DNA of 64,000 nt from contig NZ_CP053985.1 in NCBI RefSeq assembly GCF_013267355.1, forward strand, positions 5,022,001-5,086,000. The letters are read 5' to 3'. The first letter of the stretch is position 1. Every line of letters starts with the position of its first letter. The position numbers were made by a program, and so were the translations under genes. The stretch comes from Achromobacter pestifer. GTDB taxonomy: Bacteria; Pseudomonadota; Gammaproteobacteria; Burkholderiales; Burkholderiaceae_B. Shown piece by piece: positions 1-8,303 of the stretch. Under the pieces are notes generated by a model. It saw nothing but the letters and a program-made list of their open reading frames with translations. It was not told the DNA's origin and made no database searches.

Positions 1-1149
1 TCGGGCGCGCTGGGCGCGATCCTGGCGGACAAGTTCATCGGCGCGGGGCTGGACCTGCCCGATCTGCCGCCCGAGCTGCAGGCGGTGCTGCGCGGCGGCA
101 TTCCCGATTACGGCATGGTCGGCAATCCGGTCGACGTGACCGGCAACGTGGTCAACGATCCGGCCTTCGTGCATACCGTGCTGGAAGCGCTGGCCACGAC
201 CGATGCGATCGACGCGGTTGTCGTGTATGCGCCCGGCTACATGCTGGACCGCATGGCCGACGCGCTGACGGACGTGTCGCGCCGCCATCAGCGGCTGTTC
301 GTCGCCATTGATACCGGCCTGGCGCAGAGCCGCGCCGCCTTGCGCGACGCCGAGGTGGCCGTGTTCGAAGACCTGGGTCTGGCAGTCGCCGCCCTGGCGC
401 CTTACCTGCTGTGGTGCGAGGCGCGCGGCGCCAAGCGCATTGCGGCGGCGCCGGACCTGGCCGCGGCCGGGGTTCCGGCCTTGCCCTGCAACGAAGCCGA
501 CGCGCGCGAATACGTGGCCGCTTTTGGCCTGCCGCAAGCGCGGGTGGGCGCGGCCGCCAACGCGGACGAAGCCGTCGCGCAAGCGCGTGCAGCGGGTTAT
601 CCGGTGGCGCTGAAGATCCTGAGCGCCGACATCGCGCACAAGACCGAAGCGGGCGGCGTGGCGCTGAGCCTGGCCGACGACGATGCCTTGCGCCGCGCCT
701 TTGGCGAGGTGACGCGGGCCGCGGGCGCGGCGCAGCCGGACGCGCGCATCGACGGCGCGATGGTGCAGAAGATGGAGCGCGGCGTGGCCGAGATCATCGT
801 CGGCGCCACGCGCGATCCTGTGTTCGGTCCGGTGCTGACCGTGGGCCTGGGCGGGGTGCTGACCGAGCTGTACCAGGACACCAGCCACCGCCTGCTGCCG
901 GTGGACGAGGACATCGCGCTGCAAATGCTGCGGGAACTCAAGGCCTACGCGCTGCTGGACGGTTATCGCGGCAAGCCCCGAGCCGACGTGGCGGCCGCGT
1001 GCCGCAGCATCGTGGCGGTGGGCAATGCCCTGCTCGCCGCGCCCGCCCATGTGGCGGAAATCGAAGTCAATCCATTGCTGATCAAAGAGGCGGGACAGGG
1101 CGTGGCGGTACTGGACGCGCTGATCCTGCCCGCAACCCGTAGCGCCTAA
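1..1149 (+). CDS. NDP-forming acyl-CoA synthetase, C-terminal part (5' end outside window)
   Basis: The frame is open from base 1, so the N-terminal CoA-binding part is missing; 382 residues are visible, against about 700 in the full-length family. The visible part starts in the ligase-CoA subdomain, with the conserved 'GNPVDVTG' loop at visible residues 41-48. From about residue 160 it continues as an ATP-grasp domain ('VALKILSADIAHKTEAGGV', and a C-terminal 'EIEVNPLL' metal-binding strand). The family makes acyl-CoA from a carboxylate, CoA and ATP, releasing ADP. It is followed after 29 bp by a Bug receptor and then two acyl-CoA dehydrogenases. It therefore probably activates the imported acid of a short catabolic operon. 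The substrate cannot be read from the sequence. Confidence 0.85.
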   Translation, partial: SGALGAILADKFIGAGLDLPDLPPELQAVLRGGIPDYGMVGNPVDVTGNVVNDPAFVHTVLEALATTDAIDAVVVYAPGYMLDRMADALTDVSRRHQRLFVAIDTGLAQSRAALRDAEVAVFEDLGLAVAALAPYLLWCEARGAKRIAAAPDLAAAGVPALPCNEADAREYVAAFGLPQARVGAAANADEAVAQARAAGYPVALKILSADIAHKTEAGGVALSLADDDALRRAFGEVTRAAGAAQPDARIDGAMVQKMERGVAEIIVGATRDPVFGPVLTVGLGGVLTELYQDTSHRLLPVDEDIALQMLRELKAYALLDGYRGKPRADVAAACRSIVAVGNALLAAPAHVAEIEVNPLLIKEAGQGVAVLDALILPATRSA

Positions 1150-1178
1150 CGCGCAATCCATCCCAGGAGGAGACAAGC

Positions 1179-2147
1179 ATGATGAAGAGACTATTGGCCG
1201 GCGTCACGCTGGCTTGTATCGGCGTCACGGGCCAGGCGATGGCCCAGGACAGCTATCCCAACCGCCCGATACGCATCGTGGTGCCGTTCTCGCCAGGCGG
1301 CGCGACCGACATCATGAGCCGCCTGCTGGCGGAAAAGCTCAGCGGCAAACTGGGCCAGCCGGTGATCGTGGAGAACAAGCCGGGCGGTGGCACCATGATC
1401 GCGTCCGACTACGTGTCGCGCGCCGAGCCCGACGGCTACACCTTGCTGATGGCGGCCTCGTCGCTGGGCATCGCGCCCAGCATCTACGCCAAGGTGAACT
1501 ACGACCCGATCAAGGACTTCGCGCCCATCAGCCAGGTGGCCTCGGTGGTGCACGTGCTGGAGGTGCATCCCTCGGTGCCCGCCAAGAACGTGGGCGAGCT
1601 GATTGCCTACCTGAAGGCGAATCCGGGCAAGGTCAGCTACGGCTCGGTCGGCACCGGCAGCTCGACCCATCTGGAGGCTGAACTCTTCAACAGCATGGCG
1701 GGCGTGCAGATGACGCACATTCCGTACAAGGGCAGCGCGCCGGCGCTCAACGATCTGGTGGCGGGCCGCCTGCAGGTCATGTTCGACGCCTGGGCTTCGT
1801 CCGGACCCTTCGTCAAGGACGGCAAGCTGCGCGTGCTGGCGGTGACCACCGCCCAGCCCTCGGCCTCGGTGCCGGACCTGCCCACCGTGGCGGCCTCGGG
1901 CCTGCCGGGTTATTCGGCCATGCCGTGGCTGGGCCTGGTGGCGCCGGCGCGCACGCCGCAGCCGGTGGTGGACAAGATCTACAGCAACCTGGCGCAGATC
2001 CTGCAACAGCCCGACGTCAAGGCGCAGTTCACCGGCCTGGGGCTGGACATCATCGGCAGTGATCCCAAGACCTTCGCCGCCTTCATCCGCCAGGACGTGA
2101 CCACTTGGGCCAAGGTCGCGCGCGACTCGAACATCCGCCTGGAGTAA
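1179..2147 (+). CDS. Bug family tripartite tricarboxylate transporter receptor
   Basis: Periplasmic solute-binding protein of 322 residues with a Sec signal peptide ending near 'GQAMAQ' (residues 18-23). It then carries the Bug core start 'YPNRPIRIVVPFSPGGATD' and the conserved 'NKPGGG' and 'DGYTLL' loops. Bug proteins bind carboxylates and amides and hand them to TctAB-type membrane partners, or work as orphans. No membrane subunits are present here. The start ATG at 1179 follows a strong AGGAGG (1165-1170); a second ATG lies directly after it. Its place between an acyl-CoA synthetase and two acyl-CoA dehydrogenases suggests that it captures the acid these enzymes break down. Confidence 0.93.
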   Translation: MMKRLLAGVTLACIGVTGQAMAQDSYPNRPIRIVVPFSPGGATDIMSRLLAEKLSGKLGQPVIVENKPGGGTMIASDYVSRAEPDGYTLLMAASSLGIAPSIYAKVNYDPIKDFAPISQVASVVHVLEVHPSVPAKNVGELIAYLKANPGKVSYGSVGTGSSTHLEAELFNSMAGVQMTHIPYKGSAPALNDLVAGRLQVMFDAWASSGPFVKDGKLRVLAVTTAQPSASVPDLPTVAASGLPGYSAMPWLGLVAPARTPQPVVDKIYSNLAQILQQPDVKAQFTGLGLDIIGSDPKTFAAFIRQDVTTWAKVARDSNIRLE

Positions 2148-2151
2148 TGGC

Positions 2152-3339
2152 ATGACGCAGTTGGAAAGCGCCGCGCGGGAAGAGCAGGCATTCCGCCTGG
2201 ACCTGCGCGGCTGGCTGGCATCGGCCTACGCCCGTTTCGTCAATGATTGGCCGGGCGGGGCCGAGCCGCGCAACCTGGATTTCAGGCGCGCCTGGGAAGA
2301 CACGCTGTGCGCCAACGGCTGGTCCGGGCTGGGCTGGCCCAAGGAGCACGGCGGGCGCGCCCTGCCGCTGTCGCGGCAGGCGGTGTTCCACGAAGAGCAC
2401 GCGCGCTGCGGCGCACCGCTGGGCGTGAACCTGATCGGCCACGGCATCCTGGCGCCGACGCTGCTGCATTTCGGCACCGGGGCGCAGAAGCGGCGCTTTC
2501 TGCCCGGCATCCTGTCCAACCGCGACGTCTGGTGCCAGGGCTATTCGGAGCCGGGCGCCGGCTCTGACCTGGCATCGGTGCGCACGCGGGCAGAGGCCGC
2601 GCCCGGCGGCTATCGCTTGAACGGCCACAAGATCTGGACCTCGTTCGCCGACCGCGCGCAGTGGTGCTTCGTGCTCGCGCGCACCGATGCGCAGGCGCCC
2701 AAGCACAAGGGCCTGAGCTTCCTGCTGGTGGACATGCGCAGCCCGGGCGTGCGGGCCGAACCGATCCGGCAGATCACGGGCGAGGCCGAATTCTGCGAGG
2801 TGTTCTTCGAGGACGTGTTCGTGCCTGAAGACTGCCTGCTGGGCGAGCCGAACCAGGGCTGGAAGATCGCCATGGCCGCGGCCAGCTTCGAGCGCGGCAC
2901 CTACTTCATCCCGCGCCTGGTGCGCTTCGCGCAGGAACTGAGCCAGGTGCGCGAGCTGGCGCTGCGCGCCGACGCCCAGGGCCACGTGCCGGCGTCTTCG
3001 GCCGCGGTGCGCCATCAGTGGGCGCGGCTGGCGGCCGACAGCCATGTGCTGGCGCTGAAGTCGCAGCGCGCGCTGGCCGGCGCGATGCGCGGCGATCCGC
3101 CGGGCCCCGAGGGCTCGTCCACCAAGATCCATTGGAGCGAAGCGCACCAGCGGCTGCTGGAACTGTCGCTGCAACTGCTGGGCGAGGATGCCTGCCTGGC
3201 GGACGACGCGCCCGACGCCCATGCCGCCGAGCTGACGCACGCCTACCTGTGGTCGCGCGCCGAGACCATATTGGCCGGCACCTCTGAAATCCAGCGCAAT
3301 ATCATCGCCGAGCAGATGCTCGGCCTGCCCAAGGCTTGA
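2152..3339 (+). CDS. acyl-CoA dehydrogenase
   Basis: FAD-dependent acyl-CoA dehydrogenase of 395 residues, the usual family length. The FAD/substrate loop 'GYSEPGAGSDLASVRT' lies at about residues 127-142, and the C-terminal signature 'AGTSEIQRNIIAEQML' is intact. It would oxidise an acyl-CoA to the 2-enoyl-CoA and pass electrons to ETF. The start lies 4 bp after the Bug gene, and the stop runs into the next dehydrogenase gene, so the two are probably cotranscribed and translationally coupled. Paired dehydrogenases of unequal quality, one canonical and one divergent, often form heteromers. That is an inference here; the chain length of the substrate is unknown. Confidence 0.9.
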   Translation: MTQLESAAREEQAFRLDLRGWLASAYARFVNDWPGGAEPRNLDFRRAWEDTLCANGWSGLGWPKEHGGRALPLSRQAVFHEEHARCGAPLGVNLIGHGILAPTLLHFGTGAQKRRFLPGILSNRDVWCQGYSEPGAGSDLASVRTRAEAAPGGYRLNGHKIWTSFADRAQWCFVLARTDAQAPKHKGLSFLLVDMRSPGVRAEPIRQITGEAEFCEVFFEDVFVPEDCLLGEPNQGWKIAMAAASFERGTYFIPRLVRFAQELSQVRELALRADAQGHVPASSAAVRHQWARLAADSHVLALKSQRALAGAMRGDPPGPEGSSTKIHWSEAHQRLLELSLQLLGEDACLADDAPDAHAAELTHAYLWSRAETILAGTSEIQRNIIAEQMLGLPKA

Positions 3340-3344
3340 ACCTC

Positions 3345-4385
3345 ATGGATCTGCATCCGACCGAAGACCAGCGCATGCTGGACGACGCGGCCCGGCGTTT
3401 TCTGGCCGACCGTCATCCGCCAGCCGTGGCCCGCGCCGCCGCCGGCAAACCCTACGAAGCGCGCCTGGCGCAGTGGCGCGAGATCGCGGCCCAGGGCTGG
3501 CCCGCCTTGCTGGCGCCGGCCGGGCGGGACGGACTGGGGCTGGGCATGCGCGAAGCCTGGATCGTGGCCGAAGCGGCCGGCCGGCATCTGCTGAGCCTGC
3601 CGCTGGCGGCCAACATGGTGGTGCTGCCGACGCTTTGCCCGGCGGGCGCGGGGGGACCGGCCGCGCAGTGGGCCGGCGCCGTGATGGCGGGCGACACGTA
3701 CTTTGCCGACGCCACCCTGCGTCCCGACGGATCGGCCTTCATCGAAGGTGCGGGCGAGGGCGTGCGCGCCTTGGCCGTGCGGTGCGTGAGCGCTACTGCC
3801 TTGAGCGTGGCATTGCTGGCGCCCGCACCCGGTACTACCGGGCTCGATCCGACCATGCCCGTGGCGCGCGTGGGCCGTCCGCGGGTGCTGGACAGCGTGG
3901 AGCTGGCGGTCGAACCGGGTGCGTGGGAACGGCTGCGCACGCGGTTGCGCCTGCTGCGTTCGGCCGAACTGCTGGGCGCGGCATCGGCCGCGCTGGAAAT
4001 GGCGGCGGCCCATGCGCGGGAACGCCGCCAGTTCGACCGCGCCATCGGCGCCAACCAGGCGATCAAGCACCGCCTGGCGGAGGACTGGATGGCCCTGGAC
4101 GACGCCAGGCTGGCGGGCGTGGCGGCGGTCGCGGCGCATGACGCGGGCGCCGCCACGGCGCAACGCGACAGCCTTTACGCGCCCTTGCTGGCGGTCGAGG
4201 CCGGCAGGCGCGCCGCGCAAAACGCCATCCAGGTCCATGGGGCCTTGGGCGTGACCTGGGAGTGCGATGCGCACCTCTACCTGAAGCGGGTGCTGCGCCT
4301 GGCCGCCGGCCTGCAGGCGGAAATGTCGCGCGCGGAACTGCTGGAACGCATCTGGGAGAGCGGGGACGGCAGGCTGGCCGCCTGA
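3345..4385 (+). CDS. acyl-CoA dehydrogenase family protein, divergent partner
   Basis: 346 residues when started at ATG 3345; a TTG at 3336 would add three residues and overlap the preceding stop. The N-terminal helix 'TEDQRMLDDAARRFL' and C-terminal 'HGALGVTWE' are acyl-CoA dehydrogenase features. The central region lacks the 'SEPGAGSD' FAD loop seen in its neighbour and is shorter than usual. I infer a second, possibly non-catalytic or heteromer-forming, subunit of the preceding dehydrogenase. It is the last gene of the 1-4385 operon. Confidence 0.85.
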   Translation: MDLHPTEDQRMLDDAARRFLADRHPPAVARAAAGKPYEARLAQWREIAAQGWPALLAPAGRDGLGLGMREAWIVAEAAGRHLLSLPLAANMVVLPTLCPAGAGGPAAQWAGAVMAGDTYFADATLRPDGSAFIEGAGEGVRALAVRCVSATALSVALLAPAPGTTGLDPTMPVARVGRPRVLDSVELAVEPGAWERLRTRLRLLRSAELLGAASAALEMAAAHARERRQFDRAIGANQAIKHRLAEDWMALDDARLAGVAAVAAHDAGAATAQRDSLYAPLLAVEAGRRAAQNAIQVHGALGVTWECDAHLYLKRVLRLAAGLQAEMSRAELLERIWESGDGRLAA

Positions 4386-4418
4386 CGCAGACGTGGCGTC
4401 CGACCTACAATCGCCGCC

Positions 4419-5189
4419 ATGCATAAATCGAACTTTCCCTCCGAGCTGGACCAGCCGACCCTGTCCGAGGTGGACGGCGTCCGCTATCTGCACTTCAACA
4501 CCGTCTGGGTCCAGGGCGCCATGCGCATCAAGAACCCTTCGGAGCTGGTGCTCGAATACACCGCCCAGATGATGGCCTGGCTGCTGTTCCTGGAACCGCC
4601 CAAGGAGGAAGCCATCGGCATGTTGGGCCTGGGCGCCGGCTCGCTGGCGCGCTACTGCGTGAAACACACGCGCAGCCCCTTGCTGGCGGTGGAGTGGAAT
4701 CCGCGCGTGACGGCGGCCTGCCATATGTTCTTCCGCCTGCCCGGCGCGAACCGGCTGGAAGTCGAGCACGCCGACGCTGGCGTATGGGTCGCCGATCCGC
4801 TCAACGCGGGGCGCTGCCCGGTGCTGATGGTCGACCTGTACGACGCTTCGGCCGAAGGGCCGGTGCGCGACAGCGTGAAGTTCTACCGCGACTGCCGCCG
4901 CGTGCTGGGCGAGGTCGGCGTGCTGGCGGTCAACCTGTTCGGCCGCCACGAGAGCTTCGGCAAGAACATCGACAATCTGTCCAAGGCCTTCGACGACCGC
5001 ATCGTGCTGCTGCCCGAGGTCGAAGCGGGCAACCAGATCGTGCTGGCCTTCTCCGGCCCGCGCCTGGAAGTCACTCCCGCCGAATTGCTGGCCCGCGCCG
5101 AGGTGGTGGAGGCCAAATACGGCCTGCCGGCGCGCCGCTGGGCCCGCTCGCTGACCCGCCACGCGGTCGATGGGGTGCTGCACTTCTGA
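4419..5189 (+). CDS. spermidine synthase-like methyltransferase-fold protein
   Basis: 256 residues with the Rossmann fold of the spermidine synthase family. The nucleotide-binding glycine loop reads 'GMLGLGAGSLARYCVK', the acidic 'AVEWNP' follows it, and 'VLMVDLYDASAEGP' takes the place of the aminopropyltransferase 'DPxxP' loop. There are no membrane segments. The glycine loop and the missing proline-rich gate differ from true SpeE, so aminopropyl transfer is not assured. The gene stands alone, 33 bp after the dehydrogenase operon, and is followed by its own terminator. A second, membrane-bound member of the family is encoded at 22414-23925. Confidence 0.75.
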   Translation: MHKSNFPSELDQPTLSEVDGVRYLHFNTVWVQGAMRIKNPSELVLEYTAQMMAWLLFLEPPKEEAIGMLGLGAGSLARYCVKHTRSPLLAVEWNPRVTAACHMFFRLPGANRLEVEHADAGVWVADPLNAGRCPVLMVDLYDASAEGPVRDSVKFYRDCRRVLGEVGVLAVNLFGRHESFGKNIDNLSKAFDDRIVLLPEVEAGNQIVLAFSGPRLEVTPAELLARAEVVEAKYGLPARRWARSLTRHAVDGVLHF

Positions 5190-5224
5190 ATTTCTGTCCC
5201 CGTTTTTCGGAATAGGTTAAAGGG

Positions 5225-5254
5225 GCCTCTGGATTTCGGAGGCTCTTTTTTTTC
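5225..5254 (+). terminator. intrinsic terminator after the spermidine synthase-like gene
   Basis: Stem GCCTC (5225-5229) pairs with GAGGC (5239-5243) and is followed at once by a run of T residues. It lies 36 bp past the stop codon at 5189. Confidence 0.75.
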
Positions 5255-5260
5255 GCCGGG

Positions 5261-5336
5261 CCGCCCCAAGAAAAAAGCGCCCCCTTGGGGGGGCAGAGAG
5301 CCCGCAAGGCGGGCGAAGCGTGGGGGCTTTTATCCC
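5261..5336. repeat. GC-rich palindromic intergenic element, copy 1
   Basis: Starts with CCGCCCCAAGAAAA, followed by CCCC-TT-GGGG and the hairpin GCCCGC (5300-5305) / GCGGGC (5309-5314), ending in a G-run. The C-run/G-run core resembles that at 43575-43618, and the first 14 bases recur exactly at 9921-9934. It looks like one member of a dispersed extragenic palindrome family. The rest of the 251-bp gap holds a terminator and a candidate operator. Confidence 0.55.
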
Positions 5337-5398
5337 TAGGGTAGCTACCGAGGCGCAAGGGGTTTTCTTTTCCCCGCATCCGGCTCTATCATGGCCTT

Positions 5399-5414
5399 AT
5401 TCATAATTATGAAT
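5399..5414. promoter_or_regulatory. perfect 16-bp palindrome, candidate operator of the GntR regulator
   Basis: ATTCATAATTATGAAT is fully self-complementary and AT-rich in an otherwise GC-rich gap. It lies 27 bp before the regulator's ATG. GntR/FCD regulators commonly bind short palindromes at their own promoters, so autoregulation and control of the malonate genes is a reasonable inference. Confidence 0.5.
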
Positions 5415-5440
5415 TACGGTGCAGTCCAGGCCGCTGACCC

Positions 5441-6193
5441 ATGACCCTCCCCATCGTCCGGCAAGCCCTCTACCTGGAAGTCGCGGACCGCCTGCGCGGC
5501 ATGATCCATGCACGCTCCCTGCGCAACGGCGAATGGATCGACGAATTGCGCCTGGCGGGGGAACTGGGCATCTCCCGCACTCCCTTGCGCGAGGCGCTCA
5601 AGGTGCTGGCCACCGAAGGGCTGGTGCGGCTGGAGCCGCGCCGCGGCTGCTTCGTCAATGAACTCTCGGCGCAAGACCTGGAAGACATCTTCCCGCTGAT
5701 GGCCATGCTGGAAGGGCGCTGCGCCTTCGAGGCCGCGCGTAAGGCCAGCGATGCGCAATTGGCCGAACTTGAGCCCTTGCACGCGGCGCTGGCCGGCCAC
5801 GCCCAGGCCGGCCGCATCGACGCCTACTACAAGACCAATTACCTGATCCACGAAGCGGTGCAGGCCCTGGCCGGCAACCAATGGCTGTCGGACATGGTGG
5901 GCAATCTGCGCAAGGTGCTGAGTCTGTCGCGCCACCGCAGCCTGTCGCAGCCCGGCCGCATCCAGCAGTCTTGCGCCGAACACCTGGCCATATTCGAAGC
6001 GCTCAAGGCGCACGACAGCGAGGCCGCGCAGGCGCTCGCGCACAACCATCTGATGCGGCAGCTGGAAGCGCTGCGCGCATTGAGCCTTGCGGACGCCGTT
6101 GACGCGGCGCCGTCCGACCCCATCGTCATCGAGGAGCCCGCCCATGTCCGCACCCGCCAATCTCGCGCCCGCGCGCGGCGCACGCACGCCTGA
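5441..6193 (+). CDS. GntR family transcriptional regulator (FCD type)
   Basis: 250 residues. The N-terminal winged helix has the typical recognition segment 'LAGELGISRTPLREALKVL' (about residues 38-56), followed by an all-helical FCD ligand-binding domain ('LEGRCAFEAARK' and on). Its last 50 bp overlap the start of the malonyl-CoA decarboxylase gene at 6144, so the two are coupled. The role is very likely malonate- or malonyl-CoA-responsive control of the downstream genes, like MatR. That rests on context; the effector is not visible in the sequence. Confidence 0.9.
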   Translation: MTLPIVRQALYLEVADRLRGMIHARSLRNGEWIDELRLAGELGISRTPLREALKVLATEGLVRLEPRRGCFVNELSAQDLEDIFPLMAMLEGRCAFEAARKASDAQLAELEPLHAALAGHAQAGRIDAYYKTNYLIHEAVQALAGNQWLSDMVGNLRKVLSLSRHRSLSQPGRIQQSCAEHLAIFEALKAHDSEAAQALAHNHLMRQLEALRALSLADAVDAAPSDPIVIEEPAHVRTRQSRARARRTHA

Positions 6194-7463
6194 GCCCGAG
6201 GCCGATGCCGTCGATGCGGCGGCCGCCGCCGCCGAAAGCGCCGGCCTGATGTCCCGCCTGGGCAAGTTGTGGGAGCGCGGCCGGCTGCCTAGCGAATCCG
6301 AAGTCCGGCGCCTGTTCGAAGCGCGCCTGACCGACGTGGCGGCCAACAAGCTGGCGCGCCGCTGGTGCGAACAGTACAGCGCCGCGGACGGCAAGGACCG
6401 CCGGCTGATGTTGACCGCGCTGGCGCAGGCGCGCGGCGGCTATGCGGGCGAAGGCGGCGAGGGCGCGCGTTTGTTCAAGCGCTTCAACGCCCAGCCCCAG
6501 GGCCTGCGTTTCCTGGTCGAACTGCGCGCGGACATGCTGCGCTGGCGCAAGCAGGTGGCAGGCATTCAGACCTTGGACAAGGACCTCGAAGGCCTGCTGT
6601 CCGCCTGGTTCGACGTGGGCCTGCTGGAACTGCGGCCGCTGACCTGGGATTCGCCGGCGTCGCTGCTGGAAAAACTGATCCTCTACGAGGCCGTGCACGA
6701 GATCACCTCCTGGGACGACCTGCGCCGCCGCGTTTCGCCGGACCGCCGGTGCTACGCCTACTTCCATCCGCAAATGCCTGGCGTGCCGCTCATCTTCGTG
6801 GAAGTGGCCTTCGCCAGCCAGATGGCCGACAACGTGCAGGTGCTGCTGGACAGCACCTTGCCGCCGCAGGACCTGGACAAGGCGCGCTGGGCCATCTTCT
6901 ATTCCATCTCCAACACGCAGCCCGGCCTGAAGGGCATCAGCTTCGGCAACTTCCTGCTCAAGCGCGTGGTCGAGCAGCTGCTGCATGAACTGCCCAAGCT
7001 GAAGTCCTTCGCCACGCTGTCGCCCATCCCCGGCTTCGCCGATTGGCTGGGCAAGCTGGACGCCGAGGCGGTGGAGGCCATCGTGCGCGAGGACAAGGTG
7101 CGCGCCAAGTCGCGCAAGCGCGAGGGCGTGCCCGATGGGCGGCGCTGGGTCGCGCGGCTGGCCAAGGCGGCCCAAGGCAAGGCCGCGGATGTGGTCAAGC
7201 GCGCGGGTTTGCGCCTGACGGCCAATTACCTGCAGTCCATGAAGAACGGCCTGCCGGTGGACGCGGTGGCGCGGTTTCACCTGGGCAACGGCGCGCGCAT
7301 CGAGCGGCTCAATTGGGCCGCCGATACCTCGCCCAAGGGCCTTAAGCAGTCCTGCGGCATGATGGTGAACTACCTTTACGACCTCGATGAACTGGACGAC
7401 AACCTGGCCCTGCTGGGCGAGGGCAAGCCCCAGGTCAGCCGCGGCGTGGGGCGCGTGGGATAA
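6144..7463 (+). CDS. matA: malonyl-CoA decarboxylase
   Basis: Converts malonyl-CoA to acetyl-CoA and CO2. 439 residues, within the family range. Family signatures are present in order: 'YFHPQMPGVPLIFVEVAF' (CoA-binding strand), 'SISNTQPGLKGISFGNFLLK', 'LSPIPGF' and 'FHLGNGARIERLNWAADTS' near the C-terminus. I chose ATG 6144 because GAGGAG lies just upstream (6131-6136) and the upstream in-frame extension is low-complexity. The first 30 or so residues are Ala/Pro-rich and unlike the core. It lies inside a GntR-decarboxylase-hydratase-synthetase-Bug array, which fits malonate use. Confidence 0.94.
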   Translation: MSAPANLAPARGARTPEPEADAVDAAAAAAESAGLMSRLGKLWERGRLPSESEVRRLFEARLTDVAANKLARRWCEQYSAADGKDRRLMLTALAQARGGYAGEGGEGARLFKRFNAQPQGLRFLVELRADMLRWRKQVAGIQTLDKDLEGLLSAWFDVGLLELRPLTWDSPASLLEKLILYEAVHEITSWDDLRRRVSPDRRCYAYFHPQMPGVPLIFVEVAFASQMADNVQVLLDSTLPPQDLDKARWAIFYSISNTQPGLKGISFGNFLLKRVVEQLLHELPKLKSFATLSPIPGFADWLGKLDAEAVEAIVREDKVRAKSRKREGVPDGRRWVARLAKAAQGKAADVVKRAGLRLTANYLQSMKNGLPVDAVARFHLGNGARIERLNWAADTSPKGLKQSCGMMVNYLYDLDELDDNLALLGEGKPQVSRGVGRVG

Positions 7464-7506
7464 ACGCCGCGCGCGGCGCGACAACATAAGAAAGAGGGCA
7501 GGAGAC

Positions 7507-8298
7507 ATGACGGACAACATGGCCGGCCGCGTGCTGCTGGAACGCGAGGGCGATCTGGCCCGGGTGACGCTATCGCACCCGGGGCGCCTGAACGCGATCA
7601 CGGTGGGCATGTGGCATGAACTGCGGGACGTGTTTGCGCGCATCGCGCAGGACGATACCGTGCGTTGCGTGATCGTGCGCGGCGAGGGCGGCAATTTCGC
7701 CGCCGGCGCCGACATCCGCGAATTTCCCGCGCAGCGCGGCGACATGGCCGGCGTGCAGCGCTACCACCGCGAGGTGCTGGCGCCCGCCTTGCAGGCGGTC
7801 GCCTTGTGCCCGCATCCGGTGGTGGCGCAGATCGAAGGCGTGTGCGTGGGCGGCGGCCTGGAGATCGCCAGCCAGTGCGATCTGCGGATCGCAGGCGAAT
7901 CCGCGCGTTTCGGCGTGCCGATCAACCGCCTGGGATTCCCCATGGCGCCGGACGAGATGAGCGGCCTGCTGGCCCTGGTCGGGCGAGCCGCCACCCTGGC
8001 CATCCTGCTCGAAGGCCGCGTGTTCGGCGCCGCCGAGGCCCGCGAGCTGGGCCTGCTGACACGCATCGTCGCCGACGACCAGGTGGCCGACGCGGCCCGA
8101 CGCAGCGCCGAGCGCATCGCGGCGGGCGCGCCCTTGGCGGCCCGCATCAACAAGCGTCTGTCGCGCAGGCTCGCTGCGGGCGGTGCCTTGACCGAAGACG
8201 AATACCAGGATTATTTCTCGTACGCCGACAGCCGGGACCACCAGGAGGGCGTGCGCGCTTTCCTGGCCGGCGTGGACCCTTCCTTTTCCGGAGACTAG
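7507..8298 (+). CDS. enoyl-CoA hydratase/isomerase family protein
   Basis: 263 residues of crotonase fold. The oxyanion-hole segments are 'GNFAAGADIREF' and 'IEGVCVGGGLEIASQCDLRI', and the C-terminal trimerisation helices are present. The general acid/base glutamate positions of classic hydratases are not obvious; 'GVPINRLGFPMAPDEM' follows the second oxyanion segment. It sits between malonyl-CoA decarboxylase and malonyl-CoA synthetase, where plain malonate pathways need no hydratase. It may instead widen the pathway to a substituted malonate or decarboxylate a methylmalonyl-type ester. This is inference. Start ATG 7507 follows GGCAGGAGAC. Confidence 0.88.
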   Translation: MTDNMAGRVLLEREGDLARVTLSHPGRLNAITVGMWHELRDVFARIAQDDTVRCVIVRGEGGNFAAGADIREFPAQRGDMAGVQRYHREVLAPALQAVALCPHPVVAQIEGVCVGGGLEIASQCDLRIAGESARFGVPINRLGFPMAPDEMSGLLALVGRAATLAILLEGRVFGAAEARELGLLTRIVADDQVADAARRSAERIAAGAPLAARINKRLSRRLAAGGALTEDEYQDYFSYADSRDHQEGVRAFLAGVDPSFSGD

Positions 8299-8303
8299 AC
8301 AAG

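Noticed and set aside
3336..3344. TTG start for the second acyl-CoA dehydrogenase
   Set aside because: It overlaps the upstream stop and adds only three residues; the ATG at 3345 starts the conserved N-terminal helix.
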